A stretch of 64,000 bases of DNA from NCBI RefSeq assembly GCF_022179765.1, contig NZ_BPRE01000013.1, positions 103,540 to 167,539 of the forward strand, in the 5' to 3' direction. Positions 16,326-23,518 of the stretch are shown here, piece by piece. This DNA is from Methylorubrum suomiense (GTDB lineage Bacteria > Pseudomonadota > Alphaproteobacteria > Rhizobiales > Beijerinckiaceae). The notes under the pieces are model-generated. The model was not told the DNA's origin. It saw only the letters and a list, made by a program, of their open reading frames with translations, and did not search any database. Both the position numbers and the translations under genes were made by a program. Position 1 is the first letter of the stretch, and every line of letters starts with the position of its first letter.

Positions 16326-18265
16326 TAGTCGAAGAACTTGCGGCGAAACTTGGTTTCCGCGTCGGCGGTCTTTCAGAGGCGCAAAAGTTCATCAAGGTTC
16401 TTGAGCAGGTTCGCAAGACCGCCAAGGACGCTGGGCGCAGCATGGACACCGGCCTTACGGGTCGCAACTCCGGCCTTAGCCGGATCACGTCCGAAGCCGA
16501 GCGTGCGGCCAAGGCTATCCGACAAGCTCGCATGGAAGCCGAGAAGCTTTCACGGGTTCGCATCCAACCGGGCCGCTATGGTCCCGGCGGCGGCTACGGT
16601 CCCGGCGGCGGTATCCGTCCCACGCGGCATCCCGGCGGCGGTGGCGGCAATCTTGCCGAAGCTGGCCTTGCGGGTGCTGGCTTAGGCATGGGGCGCGTCG
16701 GCGTCGCGGCGGCGGCTGCCTATGGAACGGGCCGAGTGGCGCAGACAGCGCTCAAGTCATCCATGGATTTCGAGCGATCCATGATCGAGGTTGCCAAGGC
16801 AACGAATGCCGACGCCGCCGAGAGGAAACAGTACGAAAACGACATCCTTCGTCTGGCTCGCGACACTGGACAGAACAAAGAAGGCTTGGCCGGAATGCTG
16901 TCGCAGGCCGGCTTTGCTGGCGTTCCGAAAAAGGACCTCACTCAGTTTACAAAGTTTGGCGCCATGGCCTCCACGGCTTGGCAGACGACGCCGGAGGCAA
17001 CCGGCCAATCCCTGGCCGAAATCAAAAACATCTATAAGGCAAGCCAAGAACGGCTCGAAGAAATCGGCAACCAGATCAACTATGCGGCCGACTCTTCGGC
17101 TTCAAAGGAAGTTGATCTCCTTGAAATCACGCGCCGCGTCGGCTCAACCGCTCAAACCGCAGGGCTTTCGGTTGGCGATCTCCTATCGATGGGCGCCAGC
17201 CTCAAGGAACGCGGCGTACAGACCGAGATTGCCGCGTCCGGTATTGAAGACTTCATTAACTTTATGAAGCTCGGCGAAAAGTATTCCGACGGCGCGGGCG
17301 AAGGACTAAAAAAGCTAGGCTATTCATCCGACAAACTTCGTAAATCTTTCGTCGCGATGCCGATGGAAACAATTATGAAGTTTTTAGACAAGATCGACAG
17401 CATCAAAGACCCGATGAAGCGAGCCGAGGCCTTGACCGGGATTTTCGGTAAGACCCGGCAGGATGACGTTGAGCGGTTGGCAAATTCTATCCAGAGCATC
17501 CGTGAGAATGCAGGGAAGTTCAACGACAAGAGCCAATACAGCGGCACGGTAAAATCGCAGTTCGAAGAACAGTTGAAAAATGATGTGTCTAAGATTGATC
17601 AAGCGACGCAACAGATTGACGTTGCGATGAAGCGTCTCGGCGATCCATTGAAGCAAGGACTTGGCTTTGTCGCCGAGAAGTTCAACAAGACAATGGATGC
17701 GATTGACGATCGTACATACAACAAGACCGCTAATTACAACGCTTATGACGAGTTGCCCGGCTTGGGGCATGTCGGTCAGACCGGTCCGGGCAAAAAGGCT
17801 ATCGTGGTTCCCGCGATCTCGGCCGACAGCTTCCAAGAGCGCTTCGGCACGGGCACCATGTCCGGCCCGCGCATGTCCTTCCTGACTGGCAGTGGAGCCG
17901 GGATGCCGCGCGCATGGCGCACGAAGGGCGGCGGCCTGAGCTTGGGCTACGGCAACGTCGGAATGGATCCCGGCAACGCGCCAACCTTCGGCGCGAATAA
18001 CTTCGGTTTGGGCGGGGTCGGCGGTTCGGGCAAGGGGCTCGATTGGGCCAACCGCTCGGCACAGCAAACCGTCCAGAACATCACCAACAACACCAACACC
18101 GGCAACGATCAGCGGACGCAGACCGCCCACGTGACCGTGAACGCGAGCGGTCTCGAGCAAGTCGGCGCCATGACCAGAGACGCCGTGCAGCGTGCCTTGT
18201 CTACGATGGGCGCATCAATTGTGAAGGGCAATTCGGGCGCAACTGGCGAAGCCAACGCACCATAG
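16322..18265 (+). CDS. Tail tape measure protein (element)
   Basis: 647 residues. The N-terminus VEELAAKLGFRVGGLSEAQK parallels the helper's VEELIAKLGFRLTGESDLRK. A TP901-type core (residues about 130-420, FERSMIEVAKATNADAAERK onward) follows, then a C-terminal part shared with the helper, including 88 bp of identical DNA. The middle is clearly different from the helper tape measure. The tape measure sets tail length and is ejected with DNA. At 647 against 614 residues, tails built on it would be of nearly the same length. Confidence 0.9.
   Translation: MIVEELAAKLGFRVGGLSEAQKFIKVLEQVRKTAKDAGRSMDTGLTGRNSGLSRITSEAERAAKAIRQARMEAEKLSRVRIQPGRYGPGGGYGPGGGIRPTRHPGGGGGNLAEAGLAGAGLGMGRVGVAAAAAYGTGRVAQTALKSSMDFERSMIEVAKATNADAAERKQYENDILRLARDTGQNKEGLAGMLSQAGFAGVPKKDLTQFTKFGAMASTAWQTTPEATGQSLAEIKNIYKASQERLEEIGNQINYAADSSASKEVDLLEITRRVGSTAQTAGLSVGDLLSMGASLKERGVQTEIAASGIEDFINFMKLGEKYSDGAGEGLKKLGYSSDKLRKSFVAMPMETIMKFLDKIDSIKDPMKRAEALTGIFGKTRQDDVERLANSIQSIRENAGKFNDKSQYSGTVKSQFEEQLKNDVSKIDQATQQIDVAMKRLGDPLKQGLGFVAEKFNKTMDAIDDRTYNKTANYNAYDELPGLGHVGQTGPGKKAIVVPAISADSFQERFGTGTMSGPRMSFLTGSGAGMPRAWRTKGGGLSLGYGNVGMDPGNAPTFGANNFGLGGVGGSGKGLDWANRSAQQTVQNITNNTNTGNDQRTQTAHVTVNASGLEQVGAMTRDAVQRALSTMGASIVKGNSGATGEANAP
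18068..18155 (+). repeat. 88-bp identity between element and helper tape measure genes (copy 1)
   Basis: Identical base for base to 45049-45136 and in the same frame (TVQNITNNTNTGNDQRTQ...). The flanks diverge at once. This points to recent recombination between element and helper or a close relative. Confidence 0.9.
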
Positions 18266-18273
18266 GAGACGAC

Positions 18274-19329
18274 ATGCTTAATCTATTCGACGCCGCACCG
18301 ATCAGCACGCGCCGCAAGACTGGCGACGGCTACCTCGTGGCCGAGGCGCGGGCCGCGAGAACCGGGATACAGGTCTACAGCGGGGCCGAGGTTGGCCGCC
18401 CCGATCTCCAAGTGGTGCGCGTGCTGCGCCCGGAGAACGAGGTATTCGACAAGGCCAGCATGTCCACTTACGGGACGGCGCCGATCACGCTGGGACATCC
18501 GCCCGGCGGCGTCACGGCCGATACGTGGAAGCGCTTTGCTGTCGGTCACGTTGGCGAGGGCGTCGCCCGCGATGGCGAATACATCGCGCTCCCCCTCATC
18601 CTCAAGGACGCCGAGGCCATCCGCCAGCTTGAAGGCGGCACCCGAGAGTTGTCGGTAGGTTACAATTGCTCGCTCTCCTGGGCCCCTGGTAGCGCCAACG
18701 GTGAGACCTGGGACGCGGTGCAACAGGTGATCCGCGTAAATCACGTGGCCCTCGTTCCGCGCGGCCGGGCCGGTTCCGAGTGCCGAATTTCTGACGCCGC
18801 TCCCTCCATCACCGAAAGGGCTCACACTATGGCCGACAGCATCACCGTTCCGACGAACTTCCTCGACGCGATCCCGACGCACGACGCAGCGGCGGTGTCT
18901 ACGATCATCGCCGACTTGCAGTCCAAGGAGGTGTTCCGGGTCCGCGATGCGGGTCGCCGGGCGCAAGACCTTTCGTGGAAGTTCGGCGCCGAGATGGGCC
19001 GATCCGGCACCTTCGACGCCGCGACCGCGCGCAACGGCTACGAGTTCTTGCAGGGGCTTTCGAAGATGGCCCCGGCCGTCGAAGCGCAGTTGATCGGTCG
19101 GTTCCTGCAAGGGGATCAGAGCATTAATCCCGGCTTCGATCCGCAGGCCGGCGAGAAGGCCCGCGCGAAGATGATGGAGGACAGCGCCAATGCCTGGCGC
19201 CGCCCGACCGGCTCGCATGTGGCGCAGGATGCGGCCCCGCCGCCGCCGCCGGCCATGTCAATGGATCGCGAGTCCGCTTACGCGCAGATGTGCGACGACC
19301 TTTCCAATGCCTGGAAGAAGGGCAAGTGA
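18274..19329 (+). CDS. DUF2213 prohead protease/scaffold homologue (element)
   Basis: 351 residues. The first 175 match the helper protein at 35140: ARTGIQVYSGAEVGRPDLQV against ARTGIQQYLGAEMGRPDLGI, the HPPGGV block, the RELSVGY block, and HVALVPRGRAG against HVAIVSRGRAG. The C-terminal half is unrelated to the helper's coiled-coil half, except the last 17 residues (AYAQM...NAWKKGK). An in-frame ATG at 18829 with AAAGGG upstream could start a nested scaffold-like product. DUF2213 proteins mature the prohead. A swapped scaffold half could change capsid size. Confidence 0.82.
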   Translation: MLNLFDAAPISTRRKTGDGYLVAEARAARTGIQVYSGAEVGRPDLQVVRVLRPENEVFDKASMSTYGTAPITLGHPPGGVTADTWKRFAVGHVGEGVARDGEYIALPLILKDAEAIRQLEGGTRELSVGYNCSLSWAPGSANGETWDAVQQVIRVNHVALVPRGRAGSECRISDAAPSITERAHTMADSITVPTNFLDAIPTHDAAAVSTIIADLQSKEVFRVRDAGRRAQDLSWKFGAEMGRSGTFDAATARNGYEFLQGLSKMAPAVEAQLIGRFLQGDQSINPGFDPQAGEKARAKMMEDSANAWRRPTGSHVAQDAAPPPPPAMSMDRESAYAQMCDDLSNAWKKGK

Positions 19330-19330
19330 G

Positions 19331-19930
19331 ATGCAGAAGCTACTCCCGCTCACCGATCAGGTCCGCGCCGCGCTCCGCGAGGATCGTACGTCTGACCAAG
19401 TGAAGGCCCTCATTGAGGAACTAGGGCTCGATAGAGAGCGGATCAAATCCGACCTCATCGCCGCGAAGGCGAAGGCCGTCGATCCGATGACCGGCGACGA
19501 CGAGGCCGATGCAGCGCGACGACTGCACCATGATCTCGGGTTCGAGGAAGAGCGAGCCGTTTCTTCCATCGCCCAACTCAAGCTGCGACTGTCGGCTATC
19601 GAGACAGCCGAGGACGAGGAACGCCGCCGCATCGCCTATGAGGCCGCCGAGGTGGAGCGTGACGAGTGCGTGCGCTTGGTTCGGGAAGAGTACCCGAAGC
19701 TCGCCGATGCCCTCGTGGTACTTCTACAGCGCGTTGTAGCGAGTAACGAGCAGATCCGTCGCGCCGATCCGCCGGCAGACAAGCCCCGCCTGCAACCGGC
19801 CGAATGGATCGTGCGCGAAGCCAACGACATCCATTATGGCCAGCTTATCGACAACGTGATTTTGCCGGGAATGCACCGCGACGCTGCGATGAAGTGGTTC
19901 CGGCGGGTCGCAGAGTGCCGAAACAACTAG
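19331..19930 (+). CDS. Coiled-coil hypothetical protein (199 aa)
   Basis: ATG directly follows the DUF2213 stop. The protein is highly charged and almost wholly helical (DEERRRIAYEAAEVERDECV), with a more globular C-terminus (HYGQLIDNVILPGMHRDAAM). It could be a scaffold- or size-determination-type factor given its place after DUF2213, but it could equally be regulatory. Its end overlaps a convergent gene by four bases. Confidence 0.6.
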   Translation: MQKLLPLTDQVRAALREDRTSDQVKALIEELGLDRERIKSDLIAAKAKAVDPMTGDDEADAARRLHHDLGFEEERAVSSIAQLKLRLSAIETAEDEERRRIAYEAAEVERDECVRLVREEYPKLADALVVLLQRVVASNEQIRRADPPADKPRLQPAEWIVREANDIHYGQLIDNVILPGMHRDAAMKWFRRVAECRNN

Positions 19931-20235
19931 AAAGGCTTGTCGCAGTACCGGAAGGCTTCGGCCAGCCGGGAAGCGGCGGCACTGTAGGCGTCAAGTTCGG
20001 GAAGCAACCGCAAACGGGCATCCTCGAAACCTTGAAGCGCAGCGCGTCGCTCGCCTCGCGACATGGCAATCATTTCCTTGCTTGACCGCCGGCGCATTGA
20101 AGCCGCCATCCCGTCAATGGAGGCGGCAGTCCGCGCCGCTACCTCCGAAATGCCCTGGCAGCTTCCCGAGGGCGCTTCCGCCGCTGCGGGCAAGGCGATG
20201 AAGGGGTAGAGGATCGCGGCGACGAGGTAGCGCAT
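19927..20235 (-). CDS. Small exported protein (102 aa)
   Basis: The N-terminus MRYLVAAILYPFIALPAAAEA is a signal peptide with an AEA cleavage site. The mature part is helical with two Cys. It is the distal gene of the leftward brnTA group and looks like cargo acting in the periplasm. Function unknown. Confidence 0.6.
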   Translation of the reverse strand: MRYLVAAILYPFIALPAAAEAPSGSCQGISEVAARTAASIDGMAASMRRRSSKEMIAMSRGERRAALQGFEDARLRLLPELDAYSAAASRLAEAFRYCDKPF

Positions 20236-20257
20236 CGCTACAGGTTAGCACGAGAGC

Positions 20258-20279
20258 GGGAGGCGGCAAGCGGCCTCCC
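20258..20279 (-). terminator. Hairpin downstream of brnA
   Basis: GGGAGGC/GCCTCCC stem with an 8-base loop between the brnA stop and the next leftward gene. It has no T tract and may attenuate rather than end transcription. Confidence 0.4.
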
Positions 20280-20286
20280 GGCAACC

Positions 20287-20892
20287 CTATCTGCTCAGCG
20301 GGACGCGCCCGCCTTTGCGCTTGAGGGAAGGTTCAAGCGCCTTTGTAAGGGCCTTCTCCGCTTCCCGTATCGCCTCATCCGTGGAGGAACGTGAAGCCTC
20401 GTCCGTCGCAGGGCTTGCGGGCAACAAGTAGCCGTCCACCGGCCTTGCACCGGGCGAGAACAAAAGCCCGCCTGCCATCGCGGGCGTTCCAATAGCGGCG
20501 ACAGCCCCAATCGGGGAAGCGCCTACCGGAGGAGCGCCCACTGGGGGAGGGGCACCGAGTTGGAGTGCCTGGAACGCGACATCGGGCACTGCGGCTACGA
20601 TATCGAGAAGCGACCGCACGGACGGATCAAGCCGCACCCGTCCAGTCTCCCAATTCCGCCACGTATCGAACGGGATGCGCAGCCGGGCCGCCATCTCGCG
20701 TTGCGTGAGGCCGAGGCTGACCCGTAGCTGACGCGGCGGGATGACCGTGCGCGCCGTGGCCGGAGGCTCTTCGTCCGCATAGCCGTCTTCGGCCTTGTAC
20801 CTGCGGATATCGTCTTCGGTCGTTGCGTCGAGCTTCGCCCGATCCACATTGGCCGGGCGGCTCATCGCCTCTTCTAGGCTGATGCGTGCCAC
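20287..20892 (-). CDS. brnA: BrnA-type antitoxin with XRE helix-turn-helix
   Basis: About 201 residues from GTG 20892, which overlaps the brnT end; an ATG at 20865 is possible. The N-terminus VARISLEEAMSRPANVDRAK then LDATTEDDIRRYKAEDGYAD is the BrnA toxin-binding segment. LRVSLGLTQREMAARLRIPF then DTWRNWETGRV is an XRE-like HTH. The C-terminal 100 residues are Pro/Ala-rich, an extension beyond the usual BrnA length of about 90-100. It neutralises BrnT and represses the operon. Confidence 0.8.
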   Translation of the reverse strand: MARISLEEAMSRPANVDRAKLDATTEDDIRRYKAEDGYADEEPPATARTVIPPRQLRVSLGLTQREMAARLRIPFDTWRNWETGRVRLDPSVRSLLDIVAAVPDVAFQALQLGAPPPVGAPPVGASPIGAVAAIGTPAMAGGLLFSPGARPVDGYLLPASPATDEASRSSTDEAIREAEKALTKALEPSLKRKGGRVPLSR

Positions 20893-21143
20893 TTCTTGCG
20901 CTCCTTGCGGTTCGCGGGCCACGCCGTGATAACCCAGCGAACGGCCTCGCGATCGGTATAGACGACCGTGTAGAAATCGCCGCCAAACTCCCCGACGGCC
21001 TTCATGCGGACTTCCCCGTAATTCTTGCGGGTGTCCTGCCATTCGAGAGTGCGGCCGGCGAAGATGCGAATGGCGACATCGAAGCCAAAGCCGCGCTCGG
21101 CGCGGACCTTTGCTTCCTTCTCGTCGTCCCAATCGAAATCCAT
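20874..21143 (-). CDS. brnT: BrnT family ribonuclease toxin
   Basis: 89 residues: MDFDWDDEKEAKVRAERGFG opening, then RKNYGEVRMKAVG, YTVVYTDREAVRW, and AWPANRKERKKW at the end. These are the conserved blocks of BrnT, a RelE-fold ribonuclease that stops growth under stress. It is first in the operon, with brnA overlapping its end, which is the standard brnTA order. In a mobile element it can act as an addiction module or as abortive defence. Confidence 0.88.
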   Translation of the reverse strand: MDFDWDDEKEAKVRAERGFGFDVAIRIFAGRTLEWQDTRKNYGEVRMKAVGEFGGDFYTVVYTDREAVRWVITAWPANRKERKKWHASA

Positions 21144-21154
21144 GCCTCAGAGTA

Positions 21155-21203
21155 TGCGGTTAGCACATACTGCGCAAGGGCGCGGATGTGCGGTTAGCAC
21201 ATA
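21155..21203 (-). promoter_or_regulatory. Operator/promoter of brnTA (two 15-bp direct repeats)
   Basis: TGCGGTTAGCACATA occurs at 21155-21169 and 21189-21203, just upstream of the brnT start. The second copy lies in a perfect ATGTGC-GGTTA-GCACAT palindrome. On the leftward strand a TTGCGC/TACTCT pair flanks one repeat, so BrnA binding would close the promoter. Confidence 0.65.
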
Positions 21204-21226
21204 TCTTTTCCGCTGACGCGCAGCAC

Positions 21227-21577
21227 GAAACCCCCGCCGCCTTGCCGGGCGCGGGGTTCTCGTGTCATGGTGTGGATGGAGCGTGAGACCTCCCGAGATG
21301 GGCCCTTGCCGGGGCTGGCATCTCAGTCCGTGAGTGGGCGTGCGCTGCGGCTTGCCGGCCGAAGTGACGCCGAGAAATCGACGCGCCCGCTTGCCGTGGG
21401 CTGCGACCGGCTCACTATGCCGGGAGTGCCACGGTTATACAAGAGCCTTCGGGTGAAGGCCGTGGCGCACGTTCTCACGGGCGTGTTCTCACACTCCCGG
21501 CGCCAGCCCCGCAGGCTGGCAGCCTGGACGCGACATGCAGCGCGCGTCCCCAGCCGTGAGAAGCTGGTGCAAGCACC
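21227..21577 (+). ncRNA. Candidate structured RNA (multi-hairpin intergenic region)
   Basis: About 350 bases without a gene carry a chain of hairpins. These are AACCCC/GGGGTT (21229-21257), GAGATG/CATCTC (21295-21324) and GCCTTC-GGGT-GAAGGC nested in GCCACG/CGTGGC (21428-21466). Then come GCCAGCC/GGCTGGC (21502-21520), GGACGCG/CGCGTCC (21526-21549) and CAGC/GCTG (21551-21566). The last ends 11 bases before a GTG start. The density of perfect stems suggests a folded RNA or cis-acting leader. Strand is assumed from the downstream gene. Confidence 0.45.
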
Positions 21578-22039
21578 GTGAGCACCGAACCAATGGGTTT
21601 CCATCATCCCCTGCCGCCCAAGCGCATTATCGCGCTCGGTGGCCCCGTGACGGCTGCGATCCGCGCTATGCGCGCCGACGAGCCTGCGACCGACTACACC
21701 CGCATCCGTGAATTGCGCCGCGCGATCCAAGACAGGATCGAGGCGGACCTTGCCTTGCTCGACGCCCTCGACGGCGACGCCGACGTTGAGCAGGACGCGG
21801 GCGAGATGCCCGAGTCAGAGACATTCAATCGCAACCTCGATGACGAACCCTCTCTAGGCTCGCTCTACGGCACTGCCGAAGGCGCTCACCTAGGGCAGGG
21901 CGATTGGGCCGGAGGCGGCGGCTTCGACCTTGAGGAGGCCGCCGACGACCTGCCTCAGGCTGACGACGATTTCGAGTACGACAGCCGCGACCTGCCCGCT
22001 GTCGTCGTCCACTACGGCGCGCCGCGAGGTGCCCTATGA
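21578..22039 (+). CDS. Acidic hypothetical protein (153 aa)
   Basis: GTG start right after the hairpin region. Basic N-terminus and a strongly acidic C-terminus (GFDLEEAADDLPQADDDFEY), a charge pattern seen in DNA-mimic and chaperone-like proteins. No family is recognised. ATGA overlap with the next gene. Confidence 0.6.
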   Translation: MSTEPMGFHHPLPPKRIIALGGPVTAAIRAMRADEPATDYTRIRELRRAIQDRIEADLALLDALDGDADVEQDAGEMPESETFNRNLDDEPSLGSLYGTAEGAHLGQGDWAGGGGFDLEEAADDLPQADDDFEYDSRDLPAVVVHYGAPRGAL

Positions 22040-22281
22040 GCGCCGAGCATCAAAAACGACCTCCTGCCGAAATGGCACTCATCGAAGTCTTTGATGCTAC
22101 CAAAGAGGCGCAGCAAATCGCCTCCGCCATCCTGCTCGCAGCGCGGGGTATCTTCGACAATAGTGACAGTGATGGGCTGACACTTCTTGCCGATATGATG
22201 CGCGGGCAACTCCGGTCGCTTGAGCATGAAGTGCGCGGCGCACAAAGGGCCATCGGTTTCGCGGAGGGTGGGACGCCATGA
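22036..22281 (+). CDS. Small helical protein (81 aa)
   Basis: ALIEVFDATKEAQQIASAIL then LLADMMRGQLRSLEHEVRGA: two long helices. Overlaps neighbours on both sides by ATGA. Similar small helical proteins accompany phage early operons; function unknown. Confidence 0.6.
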   Translation: MSAEHQKRPPAEMALIEVFDATKEAQQIASAILLAARGIFDNSDSDGLTLLADMMRGQLRSLEHEVRGAQRAIGFAEGGTP

Positions 22282-22760
22282 GCCGCACCACTCGCCGCAT
22301 CGCTTTAGGCGCTATCCTCGCCGTACCATTCGCGCCCGTCCCTGCCATGGCCGCGCCGAACTTATCGAAGCAAGAGCGCGAGTTCATCGCGCTTGTGCCG
22401 TGGCTGCAATCTGTCGTTCCAGAGGCCGAAGAGGCCGCGCAATTGAAGCACACGTTGTACGAAGCTGCCATGGAGAAAGCCGGCCGATGGCGGCACGACG
22501 AGACGACTACTGAACATCACGCACGACTGCGCAGAGTGGAAAGGGCGCAGCGGGAGAACGGCTATAACCAAGCGTGGGAGCGGATGACTGCTCTCGAAGA
22601 GCCCATTGGCGACGCGACGCGGGAACTCATGGGCTACCCCATGACCACGCCCACCGCCATCGCTTGGAAAGCCCGTCTCGCGATCCTCTTCGACTGCTGG
22701 CACGAAGAGGCGCTGGACGACATGGCGGCCCTGGTGGGGAGGGCGCGGCAATGCGCTTAA
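22278..22760 (+). CDS. Exported hypothetical protein (160 aa)
   Basis: MSRTTRRIALGAILAVPFAP then VPAMAAP is a signal peptide with twin-Arg character. The rest is helical and charged, with one Cys. It ends inside the start of the next small membrane gene. Function unknown. Confidence 0.55.
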   Translation: MSRTTRRIALGAILAVPFAPVPAMAAPNLSKQEREFIALVPWLQSVVPEAEEAAQLKHTLYEAAMEKAGRWRHDETTTEHHARLRRVERAQRENGYNQAWERMTALEEPIGDATRELMGYPMTTPTAIAWKARLAILFDCWHEEALDDMAALVGRARQCA

Positions 22761-22921
22761 TCCTCGCCTATCGCGCCGTCGCGTACGTTCGATTTGCGAT
22801 GGCCCTGCTTCACATCTCGCTCGCACTCGGATGGCTAGGCGAAAGCCTGTGGCACGCCGCCCGCGCGCAGATGGACGAAGCCGCAGCACTCGCGGATCGT
22901 GCTCACCTGCCCCGCAGCTAG
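22751..22921 (+). CDS. Small membrane-associated protein (56 aa)
   Basis: ATG lies within the end of the previous gene. A hydrophobic helix (VAYVRFAMALLHISLALGWL) and an amphipathic tail. No family is recognised. Confidence 0.5.
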   Translation: MRLILAYRAVAYVRFAMALLHISLALGWLGESLWHAARAQMDEAAALADRAHLPRS

Positions 22922-22950
22922 TACCCCGGCCCGGCCGCTGCGGCGGTCAA

Positions 22951-22988
22951 ATCCGAAATCATTTCGGATATCGGCAACGGTTGCCGAT
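22951..22988 (+). promoter_or_regulatory. Two abutting 19-bp palindromes (operator pair)
   Basis: ATCCGAAATCATTTCGGAT (22951-22969) and ATCGGCAACGGTTGCCGAT (22970-22988) are both perfect 9-1-9 palindromes and touch each other. They lie in the only sizeable gap upstream of the antirepressor operon. The first has the ATCCGA/TCGGAT half-sites of the helper operators. Confidence 0.65.
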
Positions 22989-23071
22989 TTGCCCGCCAAC
23001 TAGCCCGGCCGGGCCTCACGACTGCCGCTCGCGCACTCCCGCGCGGGCGGCTTTCATCGTGAGGTTCTGAC

Positions 23072-23518
23072 ATGCAAACCCATCGACCCACCGTCACCCG
23101 TCGCGGGCTCGCCTCTGGCTTATCGTGTATATTATCAACGGTTTCAGTCTTCACGGCCCAACCCGTCGCCGCTTCTGTCCCCGAACTGGTGCAAGACCCG
23201 ATCTTCGCGTTGATCGAGGCCCATCGCCTCGCCGTCGCGAAGGATCGGAAGGCCGGCGACGCCCTCGCGCGGGCTCGCCTCATCCATGGTCCCGCCGTTG
23301 TCGAGTTGACGGCAGAGCGCAAGCGGACGTGCAAGCTGCGGCACAACCGACGCCGCGACCTTCGCCGGGCGACGCCTACCACGGCGGCAGGCTTCCGCGC
23401 CTTGCGGGCCTACTATCAGACGCTCATCCCCATGCCAGACATCGACGACGTGGCGACCCGCTGCGCCGCCGACTTCGTGGCCGCCGTCGCCCGGTTCGAG
23501 GGGAGGGCGAGCCGATGA
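23072..23518 (+). CDS. Exported hypothetical protein, Tat-like signal (148 aa)
   Basis: The N-terminus TVTRRGLASGLSCILSTVSV with an AASV cleavage region looks like a twin-arginine signal. The mature part is basic and helical (ERKRTCKLRHNRRRDLRRAT). The stop overlaps the antirepressor start. Function unknown. Confidence 0.55.
   Translation: MQTHRPTVTRRGLASGLSCILSTVSVFTAQPVAASVPELVQDPIFALIEAHRLAVAKDRKAGDALARARLIHGPAVVELTAERKRTCKLRHNRRRDLRRATPTTAAGFRALRAYYQTLIPMPDIDDVATRCAADFVAAVARFEGRASR

Noticed and set aside
20893..21132. 281-codon leftward frame that would extend brnA upstream
   Set aside because: The extra upstream codons are only the alternate frame of brnT. BrnA homology begins at the GTG at 20892.
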